In this document: piece after piece, positions 9,019-16,631 of the stretch
Position numbering within the stretch: position 1 is the first letter of the stretch
Layout: each line of letters opens with the position of its first letter
Assembly (NCBI GenBank): GCA_910586625.1
Contig: CAJUIZ010000004.1
Span: 62,001-126,000, forward strand
Length of the DNA stretch: 64,000 bases
From: an uncultured Christensenellaceae bacterium
GTDB taxonomy: Bacteria; Bacillota; Clostridia; Christensenellales; CAG-314
Direction: 5' to 3'
Notes under the pieces: model-generated
What the model saw: only the letters and a program-made list of their open reading frames with translations
Told to the model about the DNA's origin: nothing
The model's database searches: none
Position numbers and translations under genes: made by a program

Positions 9019-9319
9019 TTGTAAAAAATCACCCCGCCATAGCCGTGTTTTACTGTGGTTCAACCTGACAAAAACAGGTGGGTAATCTGCCAAACGTTAT
9101 CCGTCTTTTACGCGGAGATATCTCGTTGACTTTACGCGAAAGCCGTAGTAAACCCGACGTAAACGTTCGGACGCAATCCCCTTTTACGAAACGTAGTTGA
9201 CGCAAATGTAAAACTTGTCGAGCAAGGCAGGGTGTGTCGCTTCTTTATTTATTTTTAGTATGGCTTATAAAAATTATTATACTCAACAGCCGAGAGCTCA
9301 CTTACGTCTATACTAAATC
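9019..9319 (-). ncRNA. Structured ~300-nt leader upstream of the comEA-comEC operon
   Basis: No supported gene lies in this stretch. The RNA expected from the upstream promoter can fold into a first domain closed by an 8-bp helix (TTTAGTAT at 9310-9317 with ATACTAAA at 9254-9261, minus-strand reading). Inside it are GGCT/AGCC and TATAA/TTATA helices. Further hairpins follow: TTTTAC/GTAAAA, CCGA/TCGG, TCCG/CGGA and ACCTG/CAGGT, the last just before the ribosome-binding site. I do not recognise an Rfam class. It could be a cis-regulatory leader or a separate small RNA. Confidence 0.45.
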
Positions 9320-9325
9320 AATTAT

Positions 9326-9354
9326 ATGATAGTTGCCGGTGCGCAATTTGTCAA
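9326..9354 (-). promoter_or_regulatory. Promoter of the comEA-comEC-holA-lspA-rluD operon
   Basis: Minus-strand TTGACA (9349-9354) and TATCAT (9326-9331) are separated by 17 nt, a near-consensus housekeeping promoter. It is the only strong promoter seen upstream of the eight-gene minus-strand operon. Confidence 0.75.
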
Positions 9355-9450
9355 GAGATAATAACTATAATATTATTTACTGCATATGTAGGCACTTTGT
9401 TAACACTTAAATATAGAATAAAATGCAGGACGACTTGCTGCCGATATAAA

Positions 9451-9488
9451 ACTGTCCAACGAAATTACGATAAACTCCGTCGGACAGT
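9451..9488 (-). terminator. Probable terminator of the SGNH/esterase/AKR operon
   Basis: An 11-bp stem with one G-U pair (9451-9461 with 9478-9488) has a 16-nt loop and is followed on the minus strand by TTTTATAT. It lies about 65 nt past the aldo-keto reductase stop. Confidence 0.5.
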
Positions 9489-9554
9489 TCTTAACGTATT
9501 ATATCAAGCGTTGGTTAAAATACAACAAAATTTCGGTATGGAAACAGTCTGCCG

Positions 9555-10685
9555 TTACTTCAAACGCTCGGAAAAATCCTTCATCATTTCCGAAATTTTT
9601 ATCTGCTGCGGACAGACCTTTTCGCAGCTTTTGCAGCCGATACAAGCGTCGGGCAGCTTGCCTTTGTCGTACGACGACAACGCCATAGGCGCGATAAACC
9701 CGCCGCCCGTAAAACGATGTTCGTTGTACAGCCTGATAAGGTCTGGAATATCGAGTCCCTTGGGGCAGTGCGCGGTGCAGTAGCGGCACTCTGTGCAGGG
9801 CAGCTTGGTTGCGCCCACCATTTCGTCGGCGATAGCAAGCAACGTAGCGCATTCGTCGTCCGTTAGCGGCTTGTCGTGCCGGTACGTTTCGATATTCGCC
9901 TTGACCTGTTCGAGATTGGACATTCCCGAAAGAGTAACCGTAACTTCGGGGATACTTTGCAAAAACCTGAACGCCCAAGCGGCAATAGGCTCGTCTGGAC
10001 GGACGGATTTCAGCGTACGCTCGTACCTTTCGTCCAAGCCTGCCAGCTTTCCGCCGCGCAACGGTTCCATAACCCAAACGGGTATTCCGTATTGTTGCAG
10101 CAGTTCCGCCTTGCGCCTTGCGGATTGAAATTCCCAATCGAGATAGTTGATTTGCAATTGTCCGAATTCCATAGCCGAGCCGTATTTTTGCAAAAACCGC
10201 TCTATCACGTTTAATTCGCCGTGCGCGGAAAATCCGAGATGCTTTATTCTTCCGTTTTGCTTTTGCTTTATCAAGTAATCGAATATGCCGTACTTTTCGT
10301 CCAAATACGCGTCTATATTCTTCTCGCATACGTTGTGGAAAAGGTAAAAGTCGAAGTATTCCACGCCGCATTTTTGCAGTTGTTTTTCGAATATTTCTTC
10401 CACCTTGTCCATATTGGCAAGATCGTATCCCGGAAATTTACTCGCAAGATAATATTTGGCGCGCGGATACTTAGACAGCAACTTGCCTGTGACAATTTCG
10501 GACTGACCGTCGTGATAACCCCAAGCAGTATCGAAATAGTTTACTCCGTTTGTTATCGCGTAATCGAACATTTCGGCGGCGGCTTGTTCGTCTATATCGG
10601 AATAAACGCCGTTTTTAATAGGCAGTCGCATCGTTCCGAAGCCCAAAGCGGAAAGCTGTATATCCTGAAATCTCTTGTAAATCAT
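9555..10685 (-). CDS. Aldo/keto reductase with C-terminal 2x[4Fe-4S] ferredoxin domain
   Basis: The 376-aa protein starts with a complete aldo/keto reductase barrel: FGTMRLP, DTAWGYHDGQSE with the catalytic Asp/Tyr region, and LASKFPG with the Lys. A ferredoxin-like tail carries CTECRYCTAHCPKGLDIP and CIGCKSCEKVCP, eight cysteines for two [4Fe-4S] clusters. Such fusions are common in anaerobes and probably couple NAD(P)H-type chemistry to ferredoxin; the substrate is unknown. It is the last gene of a three-gene operon, 26 nt after an esterase. Confidence 0.9.
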   Translation of the reverse strand: MIYKRFQDIQLSALGFGTMRLPIKNGVYSDIDEQAAAEMFDYAITNGVNYFDTAWGYHDGQSEIVTGKLLSKYPRAKYYLASKFPGYDLANMDKVEEIFEKQLQKCGVEYFDFYLFHNVCEKNIDAYLDEKYGIFDYLIKQKQNGRIKHLGFSAHGELNVIERFLQKYGSAMEFGQLQINYLDWEFQSARRKAELLQQYGIPVWVMEPLRGGKLAGLDERYERTLKSVRPDEPIAAWAFRFLQSIPEVTVTLSGMSNLEQVKANIETYRHDKPLTDDECATLLAIADEMVGATKLPCTECRYCTAHCPKGLDIPDLIRLYNEHRFTGGGFIAPMALSSYDKGKLPDACIGCKSCEKVCPQQIKISEMMKDFSERLK

Positions 10686-10711
10686 ATCCGTCTCCTTTAA
10701 TTTAATATATT

Positions 10712-11524
10712 TTAATTAACCGATTTGAAAAAGTCGTCGCACATAGCAAGCCACGTATGAACTTTATCCATAAACGGCTGATATTCGTTGGTTTGTTCGT
10801 CGGCTGTGGCAAGTCCGTGCCAGCCGCGCGGATACATATGCAGCTCGCACATAACGCCGCAATTAAGCAGCTCTGTTGCGAACGACAACGCGCCTTGCGG
10901 CAAAACCGCGGTATCCTGCGCTGTAGTCCAAATAAAGCATGGCGGAACGTCGCACGTAACCGCGTTGTCGAGATTGAGCTTGCCGAGCAGTTCATCGCGT
11001 TCTTCCGAGCCGTAACCCGACAGCAAATTGTCAAACGAGTTACCGGATACGTAACGCGAATTTATTACGGGGTAACACAACGCTACGGCGGCAGGCTTGC
11101 AATCGAGCTCGACTCCGAACGATGCATTTAGCGTGTTATGCTGCGTGGCGAGACTTCCCACAAGATGTCCGCCCGCCGAAAAGCCTACGGTAAAAACCCT
11201 GCTTGCGTCTATATGCAGCTGCGCTGCGTTGCTCTTTACGTAGTCCGTTGCGCACGCCAATTGCAACAGCTGCGTGGGATAGCAATGCGGAGCTACCGAA
11301 TAGTCCAAAACAAAAGCGTTGTAGCCGTTGGCAAGAAAGTAGCTTGCAATAGGTTCGCTCTCACGCTTGGATATGAAGGCATACGCTCCGCCCGGAGCTA
11401 TTATTACCGCCGGCATAACGTAGTCCGCGGTGTTATCGCGGTAACTGTCGTGAATATAACAGGTTAGCGTCGCAGACCCTTCGAGCTTGTAACGCTCGGA
11501 AATATTTACCTTTTCTACAATCAT
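10712..11524 (-). CDS. Alpha/beta-hydrolase, acetyl-esterase type
   Basis: I use the internal ATG at 11524 because it overlaps the upstream stop as ATGA; a longer frame to 11605 would run deep into the upstream gene. The 270-aa product has the oxyanion motif APGGAYAFIS, the nucleophile elbow GFSAGGHLVGSLA (GxSxG), a likely catalytic Asp in TAQDTAVLP and the catalytic His in YPRGWHGLA. No signal peptide is present. The pattern fits the Aes/BD-FAE esterases that remove acetyl groups from plant polysaccharide fragments. Its neighbours, an SGNH esterase and an oxidoreductase, support a carbohydrate-ester role, which is inference. Confidence 0.83.
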   Translation of the reverse strand: MIVEKVNISERYKLEGSATLTCYIHDSYRDNTADYVMPAVIIAPGGAYAFISKRESEPIASYFLANGYNAFVLDYSVAPHCYPTQLLQLACATDYVKSNAAQLHIDASRVFTVGFSAGGHLVGSLATQHNTLNASFGVELDCKPAAVALCYPVINSRYVSGNSFDNLLSGYGSEERDELLGKLNLDNAVTCDVPPCFIWTTAQDTAVLPQGALSFATELLNCGVMCELHMYPRGWHGLATADEQTNEYQPFMDKVHTWLAMCDDFFKSVN

Positions 11525-12087
11525 ATTTTCAACTCCTTGACGATAACGTCCGACAAAACCTTGTAGCCTGCGGCGTTGAGATGAACGCCGTCTTCTATAA
11601 AGCATTCCCGTTTGCGCCGCAGCTCGGCTATTCGTGTTCGAACGTCCGGTACCGTTACGTCAATGTCGGACGCATTGGACGCTATAAGGGCGTTAAAACG
11701 TTCTTCTTCCGCTTGAAAACCTGCATAAGACGGAGCGGAAACCACGTTGAGCAGGTATATGCGGCTGTCGCAAAACAAAGCGTGCAGCATTTCGACGACC
11801 CGTTTGCAATGAGCGTACGTTTCGTCGGCGGTACGGCCGCAATGTATATCGTTAAAGCCGAGATTTATTACTATATTGCGCGGCTTGGGCAGAGCGGCAA
11901 GCTCGCGCCCGTAAAAAAGCCAATCGTAAAAGGTAGTTCCGCCCAGCCCCAAATTGAGATTGCTTTGTCCGTCGAAAACACTGTAAAACGCATTGCCGCC
12001 CGCTATATCGGAATACTGCCAAAACTCGATATATGAGTCGCCCAAAAACAAATTGTATTCGCCCTTGATATTATCCAGATTTTTCAT
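11521..12087 (-). CDS. SGNH/GDSL-family hydrolase
   Basis: The ATG at 12087 is chosen: a GGGTG ribosome-binding site lies just upstream, and the promoter (-10 at 12116-12121) lies downstream of the longer start at 12159. The 188-aa product shows the GDSL block FLGDSYIEFW (Ser nucleophile), the Gly-containing LGLGGTTFYDW, the Asn block INLGFNDIHCG and the DxxH block EDGVHLNAAGY. It is therefore a complete SGNH esterase, probably an acetyl or acyl carbohydrate esterase, and cytoplasmic since no signal peptide is seen. It is the first gene of the operon. Confidence 0.87.
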   Translation of the reverse strand: MKNLDNIKGEYNLFLGDSYIEFWQYSDIAGGNAFYSVFDGQSNLNLGLGGTTFYDWLFYGRELAALPKPRNIVINLGFNDIHCGRTADETYAHCKRVVEMLHALFCDSRIYLLNVVSAPSYAGFQAEEERFNALIASNASDIDVTVPDVRTRIAELRRKRECFIEDGVHLNAAGYKVLSDVIVKELKI

Positions 12088-12115
12088 TTCGCACCCGAAC
12101 AGTTCGGTCGAATGT

Positions 12116-12144
12116 AGTATAATTACTTTTAACGCCGTTGTCAA
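12116..12144 (-). promoter_or_regulatory. Promoter of the SGNH hydrolase operon
   Basis: TTGACA (12139-12144) and TATACT (12116-12121) on the minus strand have a 17-nt spacer. The predicted transcript start near 12109 decides the SGNH start codon at 12087. Confidence 0.8.
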
Positions 12145-12192
12145 GTTTAACTTTTGCAAATCAAAAAGCTCGATTACGTAGCAATAAACACA

Positions 12193-12218
12193 AAAAGCCT
12201 TCCGTAAGAAAGGCTTTT
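12193..12218 (-). terminator. Terminator after the NYN-domain gene
   Basis: A 9-bp stem (12193-12201 with 12210-12218, arm AAAAGCCTT) is followed on the minus strand by a T tract. It separates this gene from the SGNH promoter just downstream. Confidence 0.8.
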
Positions 12219-12234
12219 CAACAATATTTAACTT

Positions 12235-13911
12235 TTAATCCAAGCCGTCCAACAGCTTGCGGATTTCTTCCAACAGGTCGTCGGTGTCGCCGTCGCCATT
12301 GTTTTTGCGAATTTCTTCTATTTTACGAATTAACGTACCGTCGTTTTGCGGAATGTAGTATGCGCGCGGAGAACCGTAAGCGGGCGAATTCTGCTCGGCG
12401 TCGTCTATGATGTGCTGAACGGATTCCGTAGCCGACTTAGCGACTGCGGTTTGTTTAGCCGCATCGTCCGTTTTTTCGCGCGGCGACTGGGCATCGGACA
12501 CGCCGTACTGCAAAATAACCTGTTCGCGCGGATCGTCCTTCATTTCCTTGACCAACTTGTTGGTTTCGCTGGTTAAGTGTTTGAGATTTTCTATCTCGCG
12601 CATAAGTTCTTCCGCGCCTTCGACGTTCTTGGCCTGTTCTTCGACTTGACGTTTGGCTTCCAATTCGGCAATCTTGCGGTTGAGTTCTTCTTCGCGGGCT
12701 TTGGCTTCTTCGTAAGCCTTTTGACGGGCTTCCGCTTCCTTGCGGATACGTTCCGCTTCTTCGAGAGCTTGGCGTTTGGCTTCTTCTTCCGCCTTTACCT
12801 TGGCTTGCGCTTCCTGTTCCGCCTGTCTGCGGGCTTCCTGCTCGGCTTTAAGCCTTGCCTGAGTTTCCCTTTCCGCTTCCTTCTTGGCTTCTTCGTAAGC
12901 CTTGGCGCGAGCTTCTTCATACGCCTTTGCCCGAGCCTCTTCGTAAGCTTTTTGACGGGCGTTAGCCAATTCTTCTTCGCGAGCCTTGGCTTCCGCTTCC
13001 GCTTTCTTCTTGGCTTCCTGTTCGGCTAACGCTTTCTTCTTGTTTTCTTCTTCGGCGCGCAGACGAGCTTCGCTTTCCGCTTTTGCGCGAGCCTTAGCTT
13101 CTTCTTCCGCTTTACGCTTTGTTTCCTGTTCGGCGATTATTTTCGCCTGAGCTTCGGCGTACGCGGACTTGCGGGCTTCTTCTATCGCCTTTTCTCGAGC
13201 TTTCATTTCCGCTTCTTCGCGTTCTCTCGCCTGCGCTTCCGCCTTTCTGCGAGCTTCTTCAATAGCAGCCTTTTGCGCTTCCTTTTCCGCCTGCTGTTCT
13301 TCAGTGAGACTTCTTAAACGCTCTATTTCACGCAAAAGCTCGTCGGTGCCGTCACTTTCTTGAACGGACTTGGCAACGGGTTTTGCAGACTTTTTGGAAG
13401 AGTACTGTTTAACCGCAACCGGACGGGAAACAGCACGCGCGGACGCGCGTTGCTTGGGCGCGGGAGCGGCTGCGAACGGCGGTCTGCCGAGATTGACGAT
13501 TTCGTCCACCATTTCCGCGCTGGCTTGTTCGTTTTCTTCCGAGCTGATAATTTTTATGCCCTTACCGTGCAGATAGCTATACAAATATACCAAATCGCAC
13601 GAAGCGGTTATAATACATACGGCGTCTATTGCCGGCGCTTTGCATACCGCGTCCACTACGTCCACGAAAATACGGCTGTCGAAATCCCTGCGTCCGCGGC
13701 GTTTGATACGCATAGTACGTTCTACCTTGTAGCCCCTAACCTGCGCGCTTTCGTAAATACCCTTGTGCTTTCTTTCCTTAGCGCCGTACACTTTACCTGT
13801 AAGGATATTTCCCATACCTTCCAACTGCGCCAAAATTCCGTCGTAATTATCCGTAGTCAAATCTACGTTATCCACGTCTATAAAAAAAGCGATATTTTTG
13901 TTACGAAGCAT
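12235..13911 (-). CDS. NYN-domain (PIN-like) protein with long charged coiled coil
   Basis: The ATG at 13911 follows an AAAGGAGA ribosome-binding site with suitable spacing, better than the ATG six codons upstream. The 558-aa product starts with a NYN/LabA-type domain: AFFIDVDNVDL, the basic segment RIKRRGRRDFDSRIFVDVVDA and IITASCDLVYLYSYLHGKG, with Asp residues where PIN-like nucleases bind metal. A hydrophilic linker leads into about 260 residues of Ala/Glu/Lys/Arg-rich heptads (repeated EARAKAYEEA-like units), a long coiled coil resembling TolA. The C-terminus ends in two short leucine-rich segments, DDLLEEIRKLLDGLD and ELMREIENLKHL. A role in RNA turnover or scaffolding is inference. Confidence 0.75.
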   Translation of the reverse strand: MLRNKNIAFFIDVDNVDLTTDNYDGILAQLEGMGNILTGKVYGAKERKHKGIYESAQVRGYKVERTMRIKRRGRRDFDSRIFVDVVDAVCKAPAIDAVCIITASCDLVYLYSYLHGKGIKIISSEENEQASAEMVDEIVNLGRPPFAAAPAPKQRASARAVSRPVAVKQYSSKKSAKPVAKSVQESDGTDELLREIERLRSLTEEQQAEKEAQKAAIEEARRKAEAQAREREEAEMKAREKAIEEARKSAYAEAQAKIIAEQETKRKAEEEAKARAKAESEARLRAEEENKKKALAEQEAKKKAEAEAKAREEELANARQKAYEEARAKAYEEARAKAYEEAKKEAERETQARLKAEQEARRQAEQEAQAKVKAEEEAKRQALEEAERIRKEAEARQKAYEEAKAREEELNRKIAELEAKRQVEEQAKNVEGAEELMREIENLKHLTSETNKLVKEMKDDPREQVILQYGVSDAQSPREKTDDAAKQTAVAKSATESVQHIIDDAEQNSPAYGSPRAYYIPQNDGTLIRKIEEIRKNNGDGDTDDLLEEIRKLLDGLD

Positions 13912-13957
13912 ATTATATCTCCTTTGCATCGATTATTAAAACCGACTATACTATATT

Positions 13958-13986
13958 ATTTTACAATATTTTACTGCCCTTGTCTA
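13958..13986 (-). promoter_or_regulatory. Possible promoter of the NYN-domain gene
   Basis: TAGACA (13981-13986) and TAAAAT (13958-13963) with a 17-nt spacer on the minus strand. The -35 box lies just upstream of the glycosylase stop codon, inside its 3' end. It is a moderate match. Confidence 0.45.
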
Positions 13987-14804
13987 TACTTTCGCTGAAA
14001 ATAAAACAAATATTGTTGGCACAAGCCGGCGTCTTGACCGAATAAACCGCAGAAAAATTGCGCTATTTCGCTATCCTTATGTCCCTGCTCGAAATGCTCG
14101 TGATACACCTTTTTTATCCAAGTATCCACGGGGAAAACGTCTCCGCGTTTTAGACCGAAAAGCATAATACAATCCGCAACCTTTGGTCCGACGCCCGTAA
14201 ACGTCAGAAGCTCGCGTCGCGCGGACGCGCTGTCGAGAGCGGAAAGAACGGACAAATCGTAGCCGAGCAGCCTATTTGCCGTTTCGGACAAATATCTGTC
14301 GCGGTACCCCGCGCCCATCTCCGTAAATAACCTTACGGGCGCAGAAGCAAGCGATTGTACGGACGGAAACGCCTTGCCGTACGGCGTGTCCTGCCCCAAA
14401 GCCGCGCATATGCGTTCGATAATAAGCTGTATCCGCTTGATATTGTTATTGGCGGATATAATAAAGCTGAAAATCATCTCGGTAAGGTCCTGATTGAGTA
14501 TGCGTATACCCTTGCCGAAGGCAACCGCTTCGCTCATAAGCGGCGACAATGCGGATATGCGGCGCGCCTTGGATTCGTAGTCGGCATCCAAATCGAAAAA
14601 GTTCCAAAAGTAGTCTTTATCCTGCGTTCTTACTTCCACGTCGCAGCCGTTATAGGACAGCTCGGCGTATTTATCCAAAGAATACACCGCATACGCGCCG
14701 TTCGGCAAACGCTTGTAGCGGAAAATCTGTCCGCATTCCAACGTGTCGGTTATATTGAAATATTCCTTGGGGTAAGTAAATGCAATGGGTAGTTTTTCGT
14801 TCAT
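13971..14804 (-). CDS. ogg: 8-oxoguanine DNA glycosylase, OGG1 type
   Basis: The 277-aa protein has an N-terminal OGG_N-like domain (FNITDTLECGQIFRYKRLPN) followed by an HhH-GPD glycosylase domain. The catalytic Lys is in FTGVGPKVADCIMLFGLKRG and the catalytic Asp in VFPVDTWIKKVYH, matching the GVGxKVAD and PVD signatures of OGG1. It removes 8-oxoguanine and cuts the strand at the abasic site in base excision repair. It lacks the [4Fe-4S] cysteines of the Nth/MutY branch. A 3-methyladenine glycosylase II assignment is less likely given the OGG_N match. Confidence 0.87.
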   Translation of the reverse strand: MNEKLPIAFTYPKEYFNITDTLECGQIFRYKRLPNGAYAVYSLDKYAELSYNGCDVEVRTQDKDYFWNFFDLDADYESKARRISALSPLMSEAVAFGKGIRILNQDLTEMIFSFIISANNNIKRIQLIIERICAALGQDTPYGKAFPSVQSLASAPVRLFTEMGAGYRDRYLSETANRLLGYDLSVLSALDSASARRELLTFTGVGPKVADCIMLFGLKRGDVFPVDTWIKKVYHEHFEQGHKDSEIAQFFCGLFGQDAGLCQQYLFYFQRKYRQGQ

Positions 14805-14921
14805 ATAAATAACCTTATCTTTAGTATTTTAACGGTTACGACGCGCCGCACTTTGTCCGATTTGCAGGGATAGCCCCTGACCGTGTTTATTCATCGGCAG
14901 ACGTAACTGATAGACTATTAA

Positions 14922-14947
14922 AAAAGCCAAGCTTAAACTTGGCTTTT
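14922..14947 (-). terminator. Terminator of rplU-prp-rpmA
   Basis: A 10-bp stem (14922-14931 with 14938-14947, arm AAAAGCCAAG) is followed on the minus strand by a T run. It lies 17 nt after rpmA. Confidence 0.85.
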
Positions 14948-14963
14948 GTAAATTGATTGTTTA

Positions 14964-15248
14964 TTATTGCGCTACGGGATAAACGGAAACCTGACGCTTG
15001 TTTTTGTCCTTGGCTTCAAACTTAACCACGCCGTCTATAAGCGCGAACAAGGTGTCGTCCTTACCGATACCTACGTTGTTGCCGGGGTGGAAGTGCGTTC
15101 CGCGTTGACGTACAAGAATGTTGCCCGCTTTTGCGAATTGACCGTCGGCGCGTTTGGCTCCAAGACGTTTACTTGCGCTGTCGCGGCCGTTCTTGGTGCT
15201 GCTGGTTCCCTTTTTGTGCGCGAACAATTGCAGTTTGATAAACATCAT
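14964..15248 (-). CDS. rpmA: 50S ribosomal protein L27 with Prp-cleaved N-terminus
   Basis: The 94-aa product is a clear L27: AHKKGTSSTKNGRDSASKRL, then FHPGNNVGIGKDDTLFAL. It carries the Bacillota N-terminal extension MMFIKLQLFAHKKG. The site LQLFA/HKK is the known cleavage point of the Prp protease, and removal exposes the N-terminus that reaches the peptidyl-transferase centre. The prp gene lies immediately upstream in the same operon, matching the expected substrate. Confidence 0.96.
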   Translation of the reverse strand: MMFIKLQLFAHKKGTSSTKNGRDSASKRLGAKRADGQFAKAGNILVRQRGTHFHPGNNVGIGKDDTLFALIDGVVKFEAKDKNKRQVSVYPVAQ

Positions 15249-15249
15249 C

Positions 15250-15579
15250 TTAAATTACCTCCAAATTGATATAGTCGGAATACTCTGTGTAAAAGTCCTT
15301 TATTCCGCACAGCATAGTGTTGAGAATAACGTCGGCGTCGTGCCGTTCCTGCTCCGTCAAATCCGACGGCAGAGTAAACCTTAGAGAGCCCGTTCCTTCG
15401 TCTACGGAGTACTTGACGTTGATTTTGGCAACGGACAGTAACCCCAACAGCGCAGACTGTATAAGCGTGGATAAACCCGCGCACACAATGTCTTCGCCCG
15501 ACTCGCCGTAGCCGGTATGCCCCGACGCAGTCACTTCGACAATGGAATTGTTAATACTTTTTATTGTAATGTCAGTCAT
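15250..15579 (-). CDS. prp: Ribosomal-processing cysteine protease Prp
   Basis: The 109-aa protein (YsxB family) has the catalytic His and Cys in the characteristic block ASGHTGYGESGEDIVCAGLS, at about residues 21 and 33. Prp removes the N-terminal peptide of L27 before ribosome assembly. It is encoded between rplU and rpmA with almost no spacing, the standard Bacillota order, and its substrate site is intact in the adjacent rpmA. Confidence 0.95.
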   Translation of the reverse strand: MTDITIKSINNSIVEVTASGHTGYGESGEDIVCAGLSTLIQSALLGLLSVAKINVKYSVDEGTGSLRFTLPSDLTEQERHDADVILNTMLCGIKDFYTEYSDYINLEVI

Positions 15580-15580
15580 T

Positions 15581-15886
15581 TTACAAAGCGATAGATTCGA
15601 TCTTCAACTTAGTGTAAGGCTGTCTGTGACCTTGACGCTTGCGAATGTTCTTTTTGGCTTTGTAAGTGAAGATATTGATCTTCTTGCCCTTGCCGTGTTC
15701 TACGACGGTAGCTTTAACCTTAGCTTTTGCGGCGTCGGTGCCTACAAGCACCTTGTCGCCGTCGGAAGCGAGTACCACTTCCAACTCTACCGTAGAATTG
15801 ACTTCGGCGCTAAGCAGTTCCGTTTCGAAAATGAGACCTTCCGTAACCTTGTATTGCTTTCCGCCGGTTTTAACAATTGCGTACAT
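15581..15886 (-). CDS. rplU: 50S ribosomal protein L21
   Basis: The 101-aa product matches L21: MYAIVKTGGKQYKVTEG at the start and the basic C-terminal block KKNIRKRQGHRQPYTKLKI that contacts 23S rRNA. It is the first gene of rplU-prp-rpmA. A GGGAGGT ribosome-binding site precedes the ATG, and the leader upstream may be autoregulatory. Confidence 0.96.
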   Translation of the reverse strand: MYAIVKTGGKQYKVTEGLIFETELLSAEVNSTVELEVVLASDGDKVLVGTDAAKAKVKATVVEHGKGKKINIFTYKAKKNIRKRQGHRQPYTKLKIESIAL

Positions 15887-15897
15887 AGTTTTTTACC

Positions 15898-15975
15898 TCC
15901 CGTATCAGAGTCTCGCTAAACAAGGGTGAACGAAAAGTATCGTCGCTTGACAAAATAACCCTTTTTATGCGGCTA
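15898..15975 (-). promoter_or_regulatory. rplU leader, candidate L21-type autoregulatory structure
   Basis: The transcript leader contains an AAGGGT/ACCCTT helix enclosing an ACGA/TCGT hairpin, with the segment GCGAGACTCTGATAC just before the ribosome-binding site. Many Bacillota carry an L21 leader in this position. I cannot confirm a match to that family by eye. Confidence 0.4.
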
Positions 15976-15981
15976 CCACAT

Positions 15982-16010
15982 ATACTACACTACTTGCAAG
16001 CTTTTGTCAA
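15982..16010 (-). promoter_or_regulatory. Promoter of rplU-prp-rpmA
   Basis: TTGACA (16005-16010) and TAGTAT (15982-15987) on the minus strand, spacer 17 nt. It gives a leader of about 90 nt. Confidence 0.75.
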
Positions 16011-16277
16011 ACGAATAGCGGCAAAAAGGCAAACAAAACTTGGGAAAAGGCAGCGTGCTGTTTTATTGACGCGGGCGGCAAACGTTCTTATTGGTGTATG
16101 CGCCGAACTGCTGTATTCATTTGTGCGGAGCACGGTTATGTTTCCGCGACGTTACAGACAACAGTGGTAAGTTTGATTTAGTTTGCGCCGAATTGGCGGC
16201 AGCACTTTGAAATTGGCACAGGCGCGGCGGAGAGAATGAAAAATAACAAAAAAATTGAGAAAAAGCTGTAAAAACTA

Positions 16278-16306
16278 TTGCAAAATTTTGAATTTTAGAG
16301 TATTGT
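16278..16306 (+). promoter_or_regulatory. Promoter of tRNA-Val
   Basis: TTGCAA (16278-16283) and TATTGT (16301-16306), spacer 17 nt, end about 17 nt before the tRNA. Between the rplU promoter and this site (16011-16277) I see nothing else. Confidence 0.55.
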
Positions 16307-16322
16307 ATTAGTACAAAAATAC

Positions 16323-16399
16323 GGAGGCATAGCTCAGTCGGTTAGAGCGCTCGCTTCACATGCGAGAGGTCGTAGGTTCGAATCCTACTGTCTCTACCA
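16323..16399 (+). tRNA. tRNA-Val (anticodon CAC)
   Basis: A complete 77-nt cloverleaf: acceptor GGAGGCA pairs with TGTCTCT, D-arm GCTC/GAGC, anticodon stem CTCGC/GCGAG with loop TTCACAT (anticodon CAC, reading GUG), variable loop AGGTC, T-arm GTAGG-TTCGAAT-CCTAC, and an encoded CCA end. Two acceptor pairs are G-U. An AT-rich island begins directly after it. Confidence 0.95.
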
Positions 16400-16403
16400 A
16401 CGG

Positions 16404-16443
16404 CAACCTAAAACGAACCATCGTTTTGGGTTGTTTTTCTTTT
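16404..16443 (+). terminator. Terminator of tRNA-Val
   Basis: A 13-bp stem (16404-16416 with 16421-16433) with a 4-nt loop is followed by TTTTTCTTTT. The remaining bases to 16631 are AT-rich and show no gene. Confidence 0.9.
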
Positions 16444-16631
16444 GCAAAGGACACTGCGCACGATCCCAATTTTAGCCGTCGGTTGAGATAAACATTTTCG
16501 GCTTATAAAAGATAAACGCCTATTTGAATTATCATAAAGCGATACTCTACTTTTATAATTTTTTTTCGTGCACTTGAAATGTATAAACTATTGCGATTAC
16601 TGTCAATATATGATATAATATTTTTACTTTT

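Noticed and set aside
9499..10371. 290-codon frame antiparallel-register to the aldo-keto reductase
   Set aside because: Same strand but shifted frame, very Arg-rich composition; the reductase frame has clear motifs.
12577..13029. Phe-rich plus-strand frame over the NYN gene
   Set aside because: It is the antisense reading of the Glu/Lys/Ala coiled coil, which yields Phe/Leu-rich nonsense.
14355..14792. Plus-strand frame over the OGG1-type gene
   Set aside because: Antisense shadow with no start signal; the glycosylase motifs are on the other strand.
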